From NCBI GenBank assembly GCA_030263475.1, contig SZPC01000001.1:205904-269903 (forward strand): DNA of 64,000 nucleotides, in the 5' to 3' direction. The number at the start of each line of letters is the position of its first letter. Position 1 is the first letter of the stretch. Shown piece by piece: positions 46,165-55,234 of the stretch. The notes below the pieces were generated by a model that did no database searches, was not told the DNA's origin, and saw only the letters and a list, made by a program, of their open reading frames with translations. Position numbers and translations under genes: made by a program. Source of the stretch: OLB4 sp002050165 (GTDB lineage: Bacteria; Bacteroidota; Ignavibacteria; Tepidaquicellales; Tepidaquicellaceae).

Positions 46165-47208
46165 TTATAGAGACTTTTTAAATAATCCGAGTACCCCCTG
46201 TTTCCAGGCGATACGGTGTGTTACTCCGGTACCTTGTTGAATTGTATGTTTATTATCAATGTACCATTGATATGATCTAATTAAGGCTTCAGCATTGGAA
46301 TATTTCGGTTGCCAGCCTAACCGGGATTCAGCTTTTTCAATTGATACAAATGAATCAGTATCAGCAGTTCCGTAAATCCATTTGTATAAAGGTGATACGC
46401 CTAAGAGTTCAAAAAATCTGAGGGCGGGTTTTACTAATCCAGCCGGAGTTCTCATTATTCTTGATCCGGTGCCGGCATATTCGCACATTGCTCCGACATC
46501 CTCTTCTACGGTTTTAAATTCCTTTGCGCCGACATTGAACGTATCGTTAATTTCTTTTTGTGGTAGTTTTGCTGCAAGGTAAATCGCATCAACCAGATCT
46601 TCAACCTCCAACAACTGATATCTGTTTTTTCCGTTTCCGATTATAGGAATTTTTACACCGGATTCTACCCAATCGTATAAGATTTGAAATACACCGAGCC
46701 TCGCTGTACCTATAAAACTCTTTGGTCTCAGTACACAAATATTTAAACCTTTCTTTCTGTATTCCTCACATACACCTTCGGCCAATACTTTACTCTCACC
46801 ATAAGGACCAACTCCAATCATCTCGTGATGTTCGTACAGCGGGTGAATATCCGGGACACCGTAAACCGCAGTTGAAGAAATGTGAATTACGCGATCAACT
46901 CTATTTTTAAATGCTGCCTCAAGAACGTTCCTCGTACCGTCAACATTAGTTTCAAAAATATCTTTCTTTTTCCACAATGGAAGTGCAGCTGCACAATGAA
47001 TAACTACATCAACATTTTTCATCATTTCATCCATTTGCTTTGCATCTCTTACATCTCCATATTTACAAATAATTTCTTTATTATACTCCCCTTCTTCAAA
47101 TGGCGCTATATCAAAAAATACTGTGTCCCTGTAATCAGCAATTTCATGAATTCTCTGTGCTATGTGGTAACCGAGAAATCCGGCTCCACCTGTAACAACA
47201 ATTTTCAT
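46165..47208 (-). CDS. NAD-dependent epimerase/dehydratase (extended SDR)
   Basis: 347 residues. NAD-binding TGGAGFLGYHIA (about 6-17), a Ser-containing strand HISSTAVYG, and the catalytic Y-x-x-x-K in PYGESK (about 135-140). RPKSFIGTARLG and IIGNGKNRYQLLEVEDLVDAI follow as in nucleotide-sugar epimerases and 3-beta-hydroxysteroid dehydrogenase-like enzymes. The substrate is unknown. It lies 15 bp after an SDR gene and 16 bp before the ALDH, so the three probably form one transcript with anmK. Confidence 0.87.
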   Translation of the reverse strand: MKIVVTGGAGFLGYHIAQRIHEIADYRDTVFFDIAPFEEGEYNKEIICKYGDVRDAKQMDEMMKNVDVVIHCAAALPLWKKKDIFETNVDGTRNVLEAAFKNRVDRVIHISSTAVYGVPDIHPLYEHHEMIGVGPYGESKVLAEGVCEEYRKKGLNICVLRPKSFIGTARLGVFQILYDWVESGVKIPIIGNGKNRYQLLEVEDLVDAIYLAAKLPQKEINDTFNVGAKEFKTVEEDVGAMCEYAGTGSRIMRTPAGLVKPALRFFELLGVSPLYKWIYGTADTDSFVSIEKAESRLGWQPKYSNAEALIRSYQWYIDNKHTIQQGTGVTHRIAWKQGVLGLFKKSL

Positions 47209-47223
47209 CTTTCAATTTTAATT

Positions 47224-47964
47224 TTAAAATGAACCATAAACTTTAATAATACTTTCCCTAACAGAATCGTGATCCGGTTTCAGAAAATCTACGATTATAT
47301 TTGCAATATCGGTTGGTTTAACCCATTTTTTAACCTCATCTTCTGAACCCCATTGTCTGTTTGCAGGAGTATCTATTATACCCGGAACGATTGTATTTGC
47401 GCGGATATTCAAATCTTTATTTTCACTGGAAATCGTATTCATCAGATTAATCACCGCTTGTTTGGAAACTGAATAGGCAAATTTTCCAACTGTTGTTTGC
47501 AAGGCTGCAATTGCTCCGATTGAGACTATCCGACCGTAATTATTCTTTTGCATAATTTTCAATACTTCGCGTGAGAAAAAGAATGTACTGAAAAAGTTCA
47601 AAGACATAAATTTATTGAAGTCATCCGTACTCAATGAATCAATACTGATATTCCCATGTATTCCGCCGACAGTGTTTATAAGAAAATCAATTCTGTCTTG
47701 CTCCTGGACAGAAACTGATTCAACGAAATCCTTTACTGAATTCTCGTTAGTTGCATCGCAGACGAATGAAAAGATTTTTTTAACTTTAAATTCGCCTCCA
47801 TCATAATTTTGTGAATTATCGAATACATCATTAAAACTTTCCAGAGAAGTGGAAGGGACGTAAACTTTAGCGCCTTCATCAACAAATTTGTTTACTATAT
47901 GCCTCCCCAGTGCTCCCGTTCCGCCGGTTACGATAGCAATTTTATTTTCTAATTTGCCGGACAA
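47224..47964 (-). CDS. Short-chain dehydrogenase/reductase (classical SDR)
   Basis: 246 residues. The cofactor motif TGGTGALGRHI is at about 14-24 (TGxxxGxG type), NTVGG (NAG-like) near 96, and the catalytic Y-S-V-S-K near 165. The N-terminal half is that of NAD(P)-dependent alcohol or 3-ketoacyl reductases; specificity is unknown. It overlaps anmK by 16 bp on the same strand, a strong sign of translational coupling. Confidence 0.85.
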   Translation of the reverse strand: MSGKLENKIAIVTGGTGALGRHIVNKFVDEGAKVYVPSTSLESFNDVFDNSQNYDGGEFKVKKIFSFVCDATNENSVKDFVESVSVQEQDRIDFLINTVGGIHGNISIDSLSTDDFNKFMSLNFFSTFFFSREVLKIMQKNNYGRIVSIGAIAALQTTVGKFAYSVSKQAVINLMNTISSENKDLNIRANTIVPGIIDTPANRQWGSEDEVKKWVKPTDIANIIVDFLKPDHDSVRESIIKVYGSF

Positions 47965-49133
47965 ATTTTACCTAAGATTGTTTTTTTTATTGCCCCGGTC
48001 GCCGATGGAATATTGTTTTTTACACCTTTTAAAGTCTGATATGCCAAAAGCCCGAATAGAACCGCTTCTTTATTTTCAGCGGTAACATTTCCGGGGAAAT
48101 CACATACAAATTTTGCATCAGAAAATTCCTTACCTAACCTGTCAATTAAATAATTATTGTTAGCTCCGCCACCACTTATTAGAAACTCAAATTCATTTGT
48201 ATCTTTCAAAACGTAACTTACACCATTCGTAATCCCGTAAACAGTGTATTCAGATACAGTTGCAATTATATCAACGGGAGTAATATTATTATCGTACGAA
48301 AAATTTAAAATCTGTTCAACAAACTCTTTACCATACAACTCCCTACCGGTAGATTTCGGCGGCGGTTGATTAATGAAATCATCTAATGATTTTATGTATT
48401 CAAATAAAATTTCTGACACTTTACCTTTGGAAGCGATTTCGCCGTTTTGATCGAATTCAAGATTGAAAAGTGCTTCGGAAACAGAATCAATTATCATATT
48501 TCCCGGTCCACAATCGAAGGCAATAACATCTTCTACTTCGCAATCTTTTTTAAGGTATGTTAGATTTGCTATTCCACCGATATTAAGCAAAACTCTTGGA
48601 TTTTCAGATTTGAATAGTATATAATCGAGATACGGAACGAGTGGCGCACCATGTCCGCCAATTGCAATATCCGCAGTTCTGAAATCTGCAACTGTATCAA
48701 TTCCCGTCTTCTTTGCAATCAGACAAGGCTCTCCTATTTGTAAGGTTGATCTTCCGTTATAATTTAGGAAATTTTCTATAGTTGGGATGTGGTGTATAGT
48801 CTGACCGTGTGATCCGATACAATATATATCAGATGCGTCAATGTTGTAATTATGTAAAAAACTCAAGATACAGTCACTAAATAAATTACCGACAGCGAAA
48901 TTCAATTTACAGATTAAATCAGTTTGTATTTTATCTTTTGAAGAACAAAGGAGCAAATAGTCTTTCAGTTCTTTATTTATCGGGTATGAGTCAAATTTTT
49001 CAACATTGAGTTGTAACTTTTCCCCGCCTTTTATCTTTATAAGCGCAATATCTACAGCGTCTGCGGAGGTTCCGGATAAAATCCCCAAAACCAACTTTTC
49101 ATCGTCGCTTGGTTCAATCATAATTTGAAACAA
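47949..49133 (-). CDS. anmK: Anhydro-N-acetylmuramic acid kinase
   Basis: 394 residues. The ATP-binding start is LVLGILSGTSADAVDIALI; the family normally reads SGTSxDGxD, so Ala replaces Gly at one position. GSHGQTIHH (about 109-117) and IGGIANLT (about 197-204) match AnmK, which phosphorylates and opens 1,6-anhydroMurNAc to MurNAc-6-P during peptidoglycan recycling. It is the first gene of the reverse run with SDR, epimerase and ALDH. No MurQ etherase gene is in this window. Confidence 0.92.
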   Translation of the reverse strand: MFQIMIEPSDDEKLVLGILSGTSADAVDIALIKIKGGEKLQLNVEKFDSYPINKELKDYLLLCSSKDKIQTDLICKLNFAVGNLFSDCILSFLHNYNIDASDIYCIGSHGQTIHHIPTIENFLNYNGRSTLQIGEPCLIAKKTGIDTVADFRTADIAIGGHGAPLVPYLDYILFKSENPRVLLNIGGIANLTYLKKDCEVEDVIAFDCGPGNMIIDSVSEALFNLEFDQNGEIASKGKVSEILFEYIKSLDDFINQPPPKSTGRELYGKEFVEQILNFSYDNNITPVDIIATVSEYTVYGITNGVSYVLKDTNEFEFLISGGGANNNYLIDRLGKEFSDAKFVCDFPGNVTAENKEAVLFGLLAYQTLKGVKNNIPSATGAIKKTILGKICPAN

Positions 49134-49255
49134 ATATAACTTATATGCGAAAAATATACTATGAAATTAACCTTTCATGTTGTTTGGTTAAAATTTCGAC
49201 ACTAATGTATTTATTTTAGTTTTAAAATTTGAGATTTTGTAATAAAATTTAAAAT

Positions 49256-49612
49256 ATGGATGAATTCAAGATTATCCGTGAAGAGATAGACGGAGTTTCA
49301 ATTTTAAATCTCGACGGGTTTCTCGATGCGCATACTTCTGTGGAACTTGAAAAAGCTTTTGAGGAACTGAAAAAAGAATCAAACTTTAAAGTTATAGTAA
49401 ACTTTTCCAGACTTACTTATATCAGTAGCGCTGGCTTGGGAGTTTTCATGGCATTTATTGAAGATATGAGAAGCAATAAGGGAGATATTAAACTATCTGA
49501 AATGTCGGAGAAAATTTACAATATTTTCGACATGCTAGGATTTCCGGTACTTTTTGAAATCTATAAAGATCAGGATACTGCTTTAAAGAAATTTAATGAG
49601 AGTGAAAATTGA
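49256..49612 (+). CDS. STAS-domain anti-sigma factor antagonist (RsbV/SpoIIAA type)
   Basis: 118 residues, one STAS domain. The pattern ISSAGLGVFMAF (about 62-73) carries the serine (Ser63/Ser64 region) that anti-sigma kinases phosphorylate. DGFLDAHTSVELEKAF is the preceding conserved helix. In partner switching, the unphosphorylated form binds the anti-sigma factor and frees the sigma factor or other target. The stop overlaps the anti-sigma kinase start, and a SpoIIE-type phosphatase follows, completing the set. Confidence 0.92.
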   Translation: MDEFKIIREEIDGVSILNLDGFLDAHTSVELEKAFEELKKESNFKVIVNFSRLTYISSAGLGVFMAFIEDMRSNKGDIKLSEMSEKIYNIFDMLGFPVLFEIYKDQDTALKKFNESEN

Positions 49613-50028
49613 GCAAAGATGAAAAAATAATAGTTCACAGTTCAACGAAAAATCTTGTGCTCATCAGGAAATTTATTGAAGAGCAAGCATTGAAACTTGG
49701 GTTTGATGAAAATGTGATAAATCAAATCATATTAGCGGTGGATGAAGCCTGCACCAATATTATGAAATATTCTCACTCCTTTAATGAAGAAAATACCATT
49801 CAGATCTGTACTAAACTAATCGGCGACGATTTTAAAATTCAGATTAAATATAACGGGAAAAGTTTCGACCCGAACAATATACAAAATCCTGACATGGATG
49901 AATATTTCAAGTCGTTCAGAGTTGGTGGACTCGGAATCCCGATGATGAAAAAGTTTATGAATAGAATTGAATACGATTATAAAATCCCAGACGAAAACTC
50001 ACTCACCCTCATAAAATCAATTTCCTGA
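49609..50028 (+). CDS. Anti-sigma serine/threonine kinase (RsbW-like, HATPase fold)
   Basis: 139 residues, starting with TTG at 49609 that overlaps the upstream TGA. The GHKL ATPase fold is shown by the N-box ILAVDEACTNIMKYSHS (about 43-59) and the GGLGIPMMKKFMNRIEY element (G2 box, about 105-121). It should phosphorylate the upstream STAS protein and, when active, sequester a target. No sigma factor gene is adjacent. It touches the phosphatase gene that follows (1-bp overlap). Confidence 0.9.
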   Translation: MSKDEKIIVHSSTKNLVLIRKFIEEQALKLGFDENVINQIILAVDEACTNIMKYSHSFNEENTIQICTKLIGDDFKIQIKYNGKSFDPNNIQNPDMDEYFKSFRVGGLGIPMMKKFMNRIEYDYKIPDENSLTLIKSIS

Positions 50029-51743
50029 TGGAAACTTCCCACAGTGAAAAACTTGTCGAACTCGATTCGCTTATTGAGTTTTCACGACTGGTAAATAGCA
50101 GTTACGACCTCAGGTTTATTCTCGGTAATATTCTCTTTACGATTATGGGAAAAATGATGATTACTAAAGGATTGATATTCCTGAAAAACGAAAAAGCAGA
50201 TGTACTCAGACTTGAGATTGCCAAAGGGATTAAAGACGGCTCAGATGGTGATACAATACCAAACCGATTTCCTGTCGATGCAAATTTTACGTTGAGTGAT
50301 TTTGATAATGCTCCGGACATTTTCATCAAGAATAAAATAAATTTCTTTTTTAAAATTTACTTCGACCGCAGGTTGTTAGGTGTATTATGTCTCGGAGATA
50401 AATTTGTAAATTCGGATAACTCGCTTTCTAAAAGGGATGTGATTTTCATTGAGTCACTCCTGAGTATATCAGCTTCTGCAATCGAAAATAGCATTCGTTT
50501 CAACGAAATAACTAACTTGAACTCCAATCTTTCAACTAAAATCAGACAGCTGAATTCACTGTTCGAGTTATCGAAAGAATACAATTCTGTTTTACTTGAA
50601 TCTTCGAAAATTGTGAGATTGCTCGGTTATACCTTGAGAGGTTCGTTTGCCGTAAAGGATTTCTTCATTCTGAATTTTTCATCTGATAAAATTGAGTTTC
50701 TTTCTGAATCTAAAATAGACCTGACAGATGACGAAATCCGGTTTCTATCAGAGATAAAACATAACTATAAAACCGATGAAGTTAAACTTGAAAAACTGCA
50801 AGAGAAACTTTCATCAAAAGAAATAATCCTTCTCGTACCCATATTCAATCATGGAAAGTTATCAAATATCGTTTTCCTTAGTGAGAAGCTGAACAAGCTT
50901 GATTTCACCAATGAGGATTTGAATTTTCTGGAATCAGTTCTGAATTTATCCGCAATTTCGATAGACAATTCGGTATTGGTAAAACAATATCTGGAGAAAC
51001 AAAAAATCGAAAAAGAATTAAATATAGCACGTGAAATTCAATTAGGTTTATTGCCTGACGTTCTTCCGGAAATGAGTGGCTACGACCTGCACGCACTCAA
51101 CATTCCCGCGAGGTTTGTTGGTGGCGATTACTACGATGTCATTAAACTCAATGAATCCGAATGCGCTTTTATAATCGCGGATGTCTCTGGAAAAGGGATG
51201 CCCGCTTCCCTGCTGATGGCTAATATTCAATCCGCAGTTCATTCATTCCTTAGCATTTATTCTGATTCAAATCTTGAGCTGACAGAAGTTACCGCAAAAT
51301 TAAATTCAATCATTTACGATAACACTGCTTCTGATAAATTCATCACGTTTTTCTGGGGTATCCTTAACAAGGAAAAGCATACTTTCAAATATATTAACGC
51401 AGGTCACAATCCGCCGTTTCATATATCAGGCGAAAACATTTCTGAACTTAAAGAGGGAGGATTAATGATTGGTGTGATGAAAGATATGATTCCCTATGAA
51501 AGCGGGGAAATAAATATCGGAGTTAACGATATTATTGTTTTGTTCACTGATGGAGTTTCTGAAGCTAAAAATGTAAACGATGATGAATTCTCTGAAGAAA
51601 GTATTCTAAACGTGATTAAGGAAAATAAAAATTCCGGTTCAAAGGAAATCACCGATAAACTTATTGAAGAGATTAACAACTTTTCAAGGGGTACTGCACA
51701 GTTCGACGATATAACCACAATCGTAATTAAGAGAACGGATTAA
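50028..51743 (+). CDS. SpoIIE/PP2C-type phosphatase with GAF-like sensor domains
   Basis: 571 residues. Residues about 10-150 and 165-300 look like GAF-type sensor domains, followed by a short linker helix (KQYLEKQKIEKELNIAREIQ). The PP2C catalytic domain (about 340-571) has RFVGGDYYDVI, IIADVSGKGMPASLLMA, INAGHNPPFHI, FTDGVSEAKN and FDDITTIVIK, giving the metal-binding aspartates. It likely removes phosphate from the STAS protein at 49256, switching the module on in response to a signal read by the GAF regions. Its gene ends overlapping the convergent nuclease gene by 4 bp. Confidence 0.92.
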   Translation: METSHSEKLVELDSLIEFSRLVNSSYDLRFILGNILFTIMGKMMITKGLIFLKNEKADVLRLEIAKGIKDGSDGDTIPNRFPVDANFTLSDFDNAPDIFIKNKINFFFKIYFDRRLLGVLCLGDKFVNSDNSLSKRDVIFIESLLSISASAIENSIRFNEITNLNSNLSTKIRQLNSLFELSKEYNSVLLESSKIVRLLGYTLRGSFAVKDFFILNFSSDKIEFLSESKIDLTDDEIRFLSEIKHNYKTDEVKLEKLQEKLSSKEIILLVPIFNHGKLSNIVFLSEKLNKLDFTNEDLNFLESVLNLSAISIDNSVLVKQYLEKQKIEKELNIAREIQLGLLPDVLPEMSGYDLHALNIPARFVGGDYYDVIKLNESECAFIIADVSGKGMPASLLMANIQSAVHSFLSIYSDSNLELTEVTAKLNSIIYDNTASDKFITFFWGILNKEKHTFKYINAGHNPPFHISGENISELKEGGLMIGVMKDMIPYESGEINIGVNDIIVLFTDGVSEAKNVNDDEFSEESILNVIKENKNSGSKEITDKLIEEINNFSRGTAQFDDITTIVIKRTD

Positions 51744-52726
51744 TCCATCCAGACCTGATCTGCGCTTTTAAGAATTATCTGAAGTTTCCCTTTATACTCA
51801 GTCAATTTACCCTTCGCGTAGATATTGTAATTTTCAAGCGTCTCAAAATCCAACTCATCCATGAGTGATTGATATTCTTCAAAAATCACCAATTCAAACG
51901 ATTCATTTCTTGTAACAGGAATACGAAGTAAATAGGGAAATTTTGATTTTTTAATTTCTGAAATGCTTCCGAAAACAGTAACGATTTCACCTAAATAACC
52001 TTTGAGCCGCTCATATTCGCTTTGTTCGAGTAAATTAAAGCAGAGTAGATTGTCACGGTAATACGTTTCGTAGTTCTGGAGTTGGTCTGCCCGCTTGTTC
52101 CACCAAACCAATCTTTCTTCGTAGTCGGGATAGGCTTTATTTTTTTCCGCATCCCAGATACCAAGTTTATTTTCACGGGCGTAATTTTGGGCAGCAACGA
52201 ATTCATCATGGAACCTTTCACTCCTGCCGTATTTATCGAAATATGGGCTGTATCCCTGTCGAACACATTCAATATTGTAGTTGACTTCTGAACCATCAGG
52301 AAAAATTGCAATTACGTAAACAAGGTATCTGCCGTACATATCCCTGTCGCGTTTGAGGTTCTCCCTTTCCAGTCTGACAATTTCAACATCTTTAAAAAAT
52401 TCTTCAGCCCATTTCCAAGCAGCGTAACCCATTGGAGAATCCGTCTTAACCGGAAATTTACTGTCACCTCTTTCAGTAGCATAAAATTGCTCCCAAATTT
52501 TAGCAATTTCATTTGTCTTCTGAAGCGCATCCTGATCTTTGAAAGTTTCTTCAGTGTCAATTCCGAGCAAGCGGGTTGAAGTGTCAAGACCTTCAAACCT
52601 GAAAGTATCACCGTCAATTATTTTAGTTATCTTGAATTCACCAATAACAAGGTCGGGATTTGTTTGTGCAAAAACTGCATTAATAGTGAAGGATATTAAT
52701 ATTGAAAGTACAATTAACTTTTTCAT
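51740..52726 (-). CDS. Exported thermonuclease-like protein (SNase fold) with C-terminal extension
   Basis: 328 residues. Signal peptide (1-20, ending AVFAQ). The staphylococcal nuclease core (about 30-195) has KIIDGDTFRFEG, RLLGIDTEE (catalytic Arg and Asp region), RDMYGRYLVYV (second Arg) and ARENKLGIWD. The remaining 130 residues form another strand-rich, OB-like part (VTVFGSISEIKKS, YNIYAKGKLTEYKGKLQI). It would be a secreted or periplasmic nuclease cutting DNA or RNA. It is convergent with the phosphatase gene (4-bp overlap). Confidence 0.85.
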   Translation of the reverse strand: MKKLIVLSILISFTINAVFAQTNPDLVIGEFKITKIIDGDTFRFEGLDTSTRLLGIDTEETFKDQDALQKTNEIAKIWEQFYATERGDSKFPVKTDSPMGYAAWKWAEEFFKDVEIVRLERENLKRDRDMYGRYLVYVIAIFPDGSEVNYNIECVRQGYSPYFDKYGRSERFHDEFVAAQNYARENKLGIWDAEKNKAYPDYEERLVWWNKRADQLQNYETYYRDNLLCFNLLEQSEYERLKGYLGEIVTVFGSISEIKKSKFPYLLRIPVTRNESFELVIFEEYQSLMDELDFETLENYNIYAKGKLTEYKGKLQIILKSADQVWMD

Positions 52727-52804
52727 TTCGGAGTTATTAATAAAAAAACTCCACTATCAATTGAAATGACAGCAGAGTATAAGTTCAGTACAATAAAACG
52801 TTCA

Positions 52805-53092
52805 TTAATATTTAGTGCCTTCGCTTACGAACGGGATAAAAGCGAGATGACGAGCCCTTTTAATTGCGGTTGTTAACTGCCTTTGCATTTTTGCGCTGGC
52901 ACCGGTGATTCTTGCCGGAAGCAATTTACCCTGATCGTTACAGAAGCGTGTCAAAAGTTTTGTATCCCTGAAATCAATGTAATCTTTCACACCGCGCTCT
53001 TTAAAGGGATCGCGCTTCTTCGGTTGAACGTGCTTCTTCGCAGTTTGCTGCGTTAACTTGTATGTGTTATTCTTAATTAATTTTCTCTTCAT
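52805..53092 (-). CDS. rpsR: 30S ribosomal protein bS18
   Basis: 95 residues. The bS18 core is KDYIDFRDTKLLTRFCNDQGKLLPARITG, then RQLTTAIKRARHLAFIPFV, with a basic N-terminal extension of about 20 residues (MKRKLIKNNTYKL and on). bS18 pairs with bS6 on the 30S platform and, in Bacteroidota, helps form the pocket that hides the 16S anti-Shine-Dalgarno end together with bS21 and bS6. The usual rpsF-ssb-rpsR-rplI cluster is not seen; it is flanked by a small membrane protein gene and a nuclease gene. Confidence 0.93.
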   Translation of the reverse strand: MKRKLIKNNTYKLTQQTAKKHVQPKKRDPFKERGVKDYIDFRDTKLLTRFCNDQGKLLPARITGASAKMQRQLTTAIKRARHLAFIPFVSEGTKY

Positions 53093-53149
53093 TACAATTT
53101 TCGTTGTGAATATGCAATATATGAATTACCAAATTTTGAAACAATTCGA

Positions 53150-53332
53150 TTATTCGGCAAAATAAAAGATCAATGTAACGACAAAAATGATCGTTAAAGT
53201 AATTGAAGTAATTAATAAAATTCTATCACGAACCATTTTTTCCCGAACTTTTGAGTGTTCTTTATCTATTTCTGTTCTGTCAAAATCTCCCTTTGAAGGA
53301 TCCCAATTATAATAGTGAAGTTTATCTTTCAT
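53150..53332 (-). CDS. Small single-helix membrane protein
   Basis: 60 residues. A charged N terminus (YYNWDPSKGDFDRTEIDKEH) is followed by one membrane helix (about 38-57, ITSITLTIIFVVTLIFYFAE). It overlaps ubiE by 11 bp and precedes rpsR by 57 bp on the same strand. The overlap and coding-like composition support a real gene. The function is unknown and no family was recognised. Confidence 0.6.
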   Translation of the reverse strand: MKDKLHYYNWDPSKGDFDRTEIDKEHSKVREKMVRDRILLITSITLTIIFVVTLIFYFAE

Positions 53333-54020
53333 GTTTTCTGAAACAAATAGTGTTTACGATTTTTAAAAAATTGTTTTTTACTTTAACCGGTCTAAAACCC
53401 AATCCTTTTCCGATATTTACAAATTCATCAAGTGAGTAATACCCGCTGACGGAGCTATATAAATAATTATATGCATAATTGCTTGCCGATATTTTATTTC
53501 CAAATTTTGATAAAACTTTCCCGAAATATAGACTAGACAAACGCGAAGATATTCCTTCTGTGCGGAATATTTCCAGCACAAACAACGAGCCTCCTGGTTT
53601 GAGCAACGAATGCATTTTGGTAAACGCCCCCTCCTGATTTTTAAAATTTCTGAAACCGAATGATACTGTAATAATGTCGAAATAATTTTTCAACTCTATG
53701 TTCATGAAGTCTTCATTTATTATCTTTACTCTTTCAGATTTAATTTTTCTCCTCTGAATTTCGAGCATACCTTCGGAAATATCACAAGATAAAATTTCTT
53801 GCGGATCTAAGCGAAGAAGCTCAACAGTCTGATCTCCGGTACCGGAAGCCACATCGAAGATTTTATCTTTTTGTATTCCATCCTGCTTAATCATTTCAAT
53901 AATTCCCCTTCGCCATTTTTTATCAATGTTCAAAGTTGCTAAATGATTCACCTTGTCATAAACTCCCGAAATTTCATTGAACATTATGGCGATCTTTTCC
54001 GGAGACTTATTCTCTGTCAT
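53322..54020 (-). CDS. ubiE: Demethylmenaquinone methyltransferase
   Basis: 232 residues. UbiE/MenG features: MFNEISGVYDKVNHLATLNIDKKWRR (about 13-38, in shorter pieces FNEISGVYDKVN and NIDKKWRRG), SAM motif VASGTGDQTVEL (about 58-69) and the FGFRNFKNQEGAF stretch (about 117-129). It methylates demethylmenaquinone in the last step of menaquinone synthesis. It overlaps lolE by 4 bp and the small membrane protein gene by 11 bp. Confidence 0.93.
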   Translation of the reverse strand: MTENKSPEKIAIMFNEISGVYDKVNHLATLNIDKKWRRGIIEMIKQDGIQKDKIFDVASGTGDQTVELLRLDPQEILSCDISEGMLEIQRRKIKSERVKIINEDFMNIELKNYFDIITVSFGFRNFKNQEGAFTKMHSLLKPGGSLFVLEIFRTEGISSRLSSLYFGKVLSKFGNKISASNYAYNYLYSSVSGYYSLDEFVNIGKGLGFRPVKVKNNFLKIVNTICFRKHER

Positions 54021-55234
54021 GCGAATCTGATAGATTTAACCGGGTCCATTCTTGAAGCAAGATAAGACGGAATTACTGTTGCTATAAAGCACAGCGACAT
54101 GCTTATTACTGCAACTAATACAATCATCAACGGGTCTATTAATATTGGTACCGAACTCATGTAATAAAAATCGGGAAGCTTAAAGAAATGAAATTCCATT
54201 TCAAGGAAAGATAAACCCAGCCCGATTGTAATTCCGATAAGCGTTCCTGTTAATCCGATTAACATTCCGTTATAAATAAAAATTGACATTATCCCGGTTT
54301 TACTAACCCCGAGTGATTTCAATATTCCGATGGATTGCGTTTTCTCTAATACCATCATTAGCAAAGTACTGATGATGTTGAATGTTGCGACAATAATAAT
54401 CAGACTCAATATCACAGGTGCCGGTGCCTTTTGAAGTTCAACCCAAGTAAAAAGTCCCCTGTACATAGTGAAAAGTGATTTCGGGTAATATGGATATCCA
54501 AGAATATTTTTCATCATATTTACAACAGTATCAGCCCTTTCAATGTTTCCAATATTTACTTCGATGCCCGTAACATTCTGCCCTAACTCAAATAATTTTT
54601 GTGCCGATTGAATATCAGTATAGACAATCACATCATCGTAGTCCCTAAGACCTGTTTCATATAAACCGGTTACCCTGAATTGTCTGATTTTCGGGTGATT
54701 CAATGGCGACGGGATTCCGTTAATGCCAAACACAAATATTTTATCACCTACCTTAATTCCAAGTTTTTCGGCAAGCTTCTGTCCTATTAAAATTTTACTG
54801 ATATTTGTATCCGTAGAGTGAAGATCGAATTCTCCCTCCAGTATTTTATTCCTCGTTGTTGAAATATCAGTTTCAGGGTTGATTCCCTTAATCAAAATTC
54901 CTTCAACCATATCCGGCGTCCTTAATACAGCCTCCTTTTGTACAAATGCAGACATCCGGGTTATCTCAGGTATATCCTCCCGCAATCGTTTCATTGCGTA
55001 ATCGTAGTCATGTAATCCTTCTTTGCCAAATGATCCAATCTGAATGTGCGAAACTAAACCTGCGACTTTCTCTTTTATCTCCTTCTCAAAACCGCTCATG
55101 ATGGATATTGTAATAATGAGAGCCGCCACACCCAATGCTACACCTGCAATTGAAACGTAAGTGATGAACGAAGTAAATTTTGAACCTTTCCTTGAAAATA
55201 AATATCTCTTTGCTATGAATAATTTGTAGTTCAC
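54017..55234 (-). CDS. LolC/LolE-type ABC transporter permease
   Basis: 405 residues with four membrane helices: one at about 25-45, then a large periplasmic MacB-type domain (about 65-265), then three at the C terminus (about 273-295, 315-340 and 368-390), the FtsX layout. Conserved bits are IAGVALGVAALIITISIMSG, SHIQIG and TQSIGILKSLGVSK. Such permeases extract lipoproteins from the inner membrane for transport to the outer membrane. The ATPase partner LolD is not in the window. It is sandwiched by 4-bp overlaps with prfB and ubiE. Confidence 0.88.
   Translation of the reverse strand: MNYKLFIAKRYLFSRKGSKFTSFITYVSIAGVALGVAALIITISIMSGFEKEIKEKVAGLVSHIQIGSFGKEGLHDYDYAMKRLREDIPEITRMSAFVQKEAVLRTPDMVEGILIKGINPETDISTTRNKILEGEFDLHSTDTNISKILIGQKLAEKLGIKVGDKIFVFGINGIPSPLNHPKIRQFRVTGLYETGLRDYDDVIVYTDIQSAQKLFELGQNVTGIEVNIGNIERADTVVNMMKNILGYPYYPKSLFTMYRGLFTWVELQKAPAPVILSLIIIVATFNIISTLLMMVLEKTQSIGILKSLGVSKTGIMSIFIYNGMLIGLTGTLIGITIGLGLSFLEMEFHFFKLPDFYYMSSVPILIDPLMIVLVAVISMSLCFIATVIPSYLASRMDPVKSIRFA

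Noticed and set aside
46382..46582. Forward frames inside the epimerase and SDR genes
   Set aside because: Antisense to strong dehydrogenase frames; no independent support.
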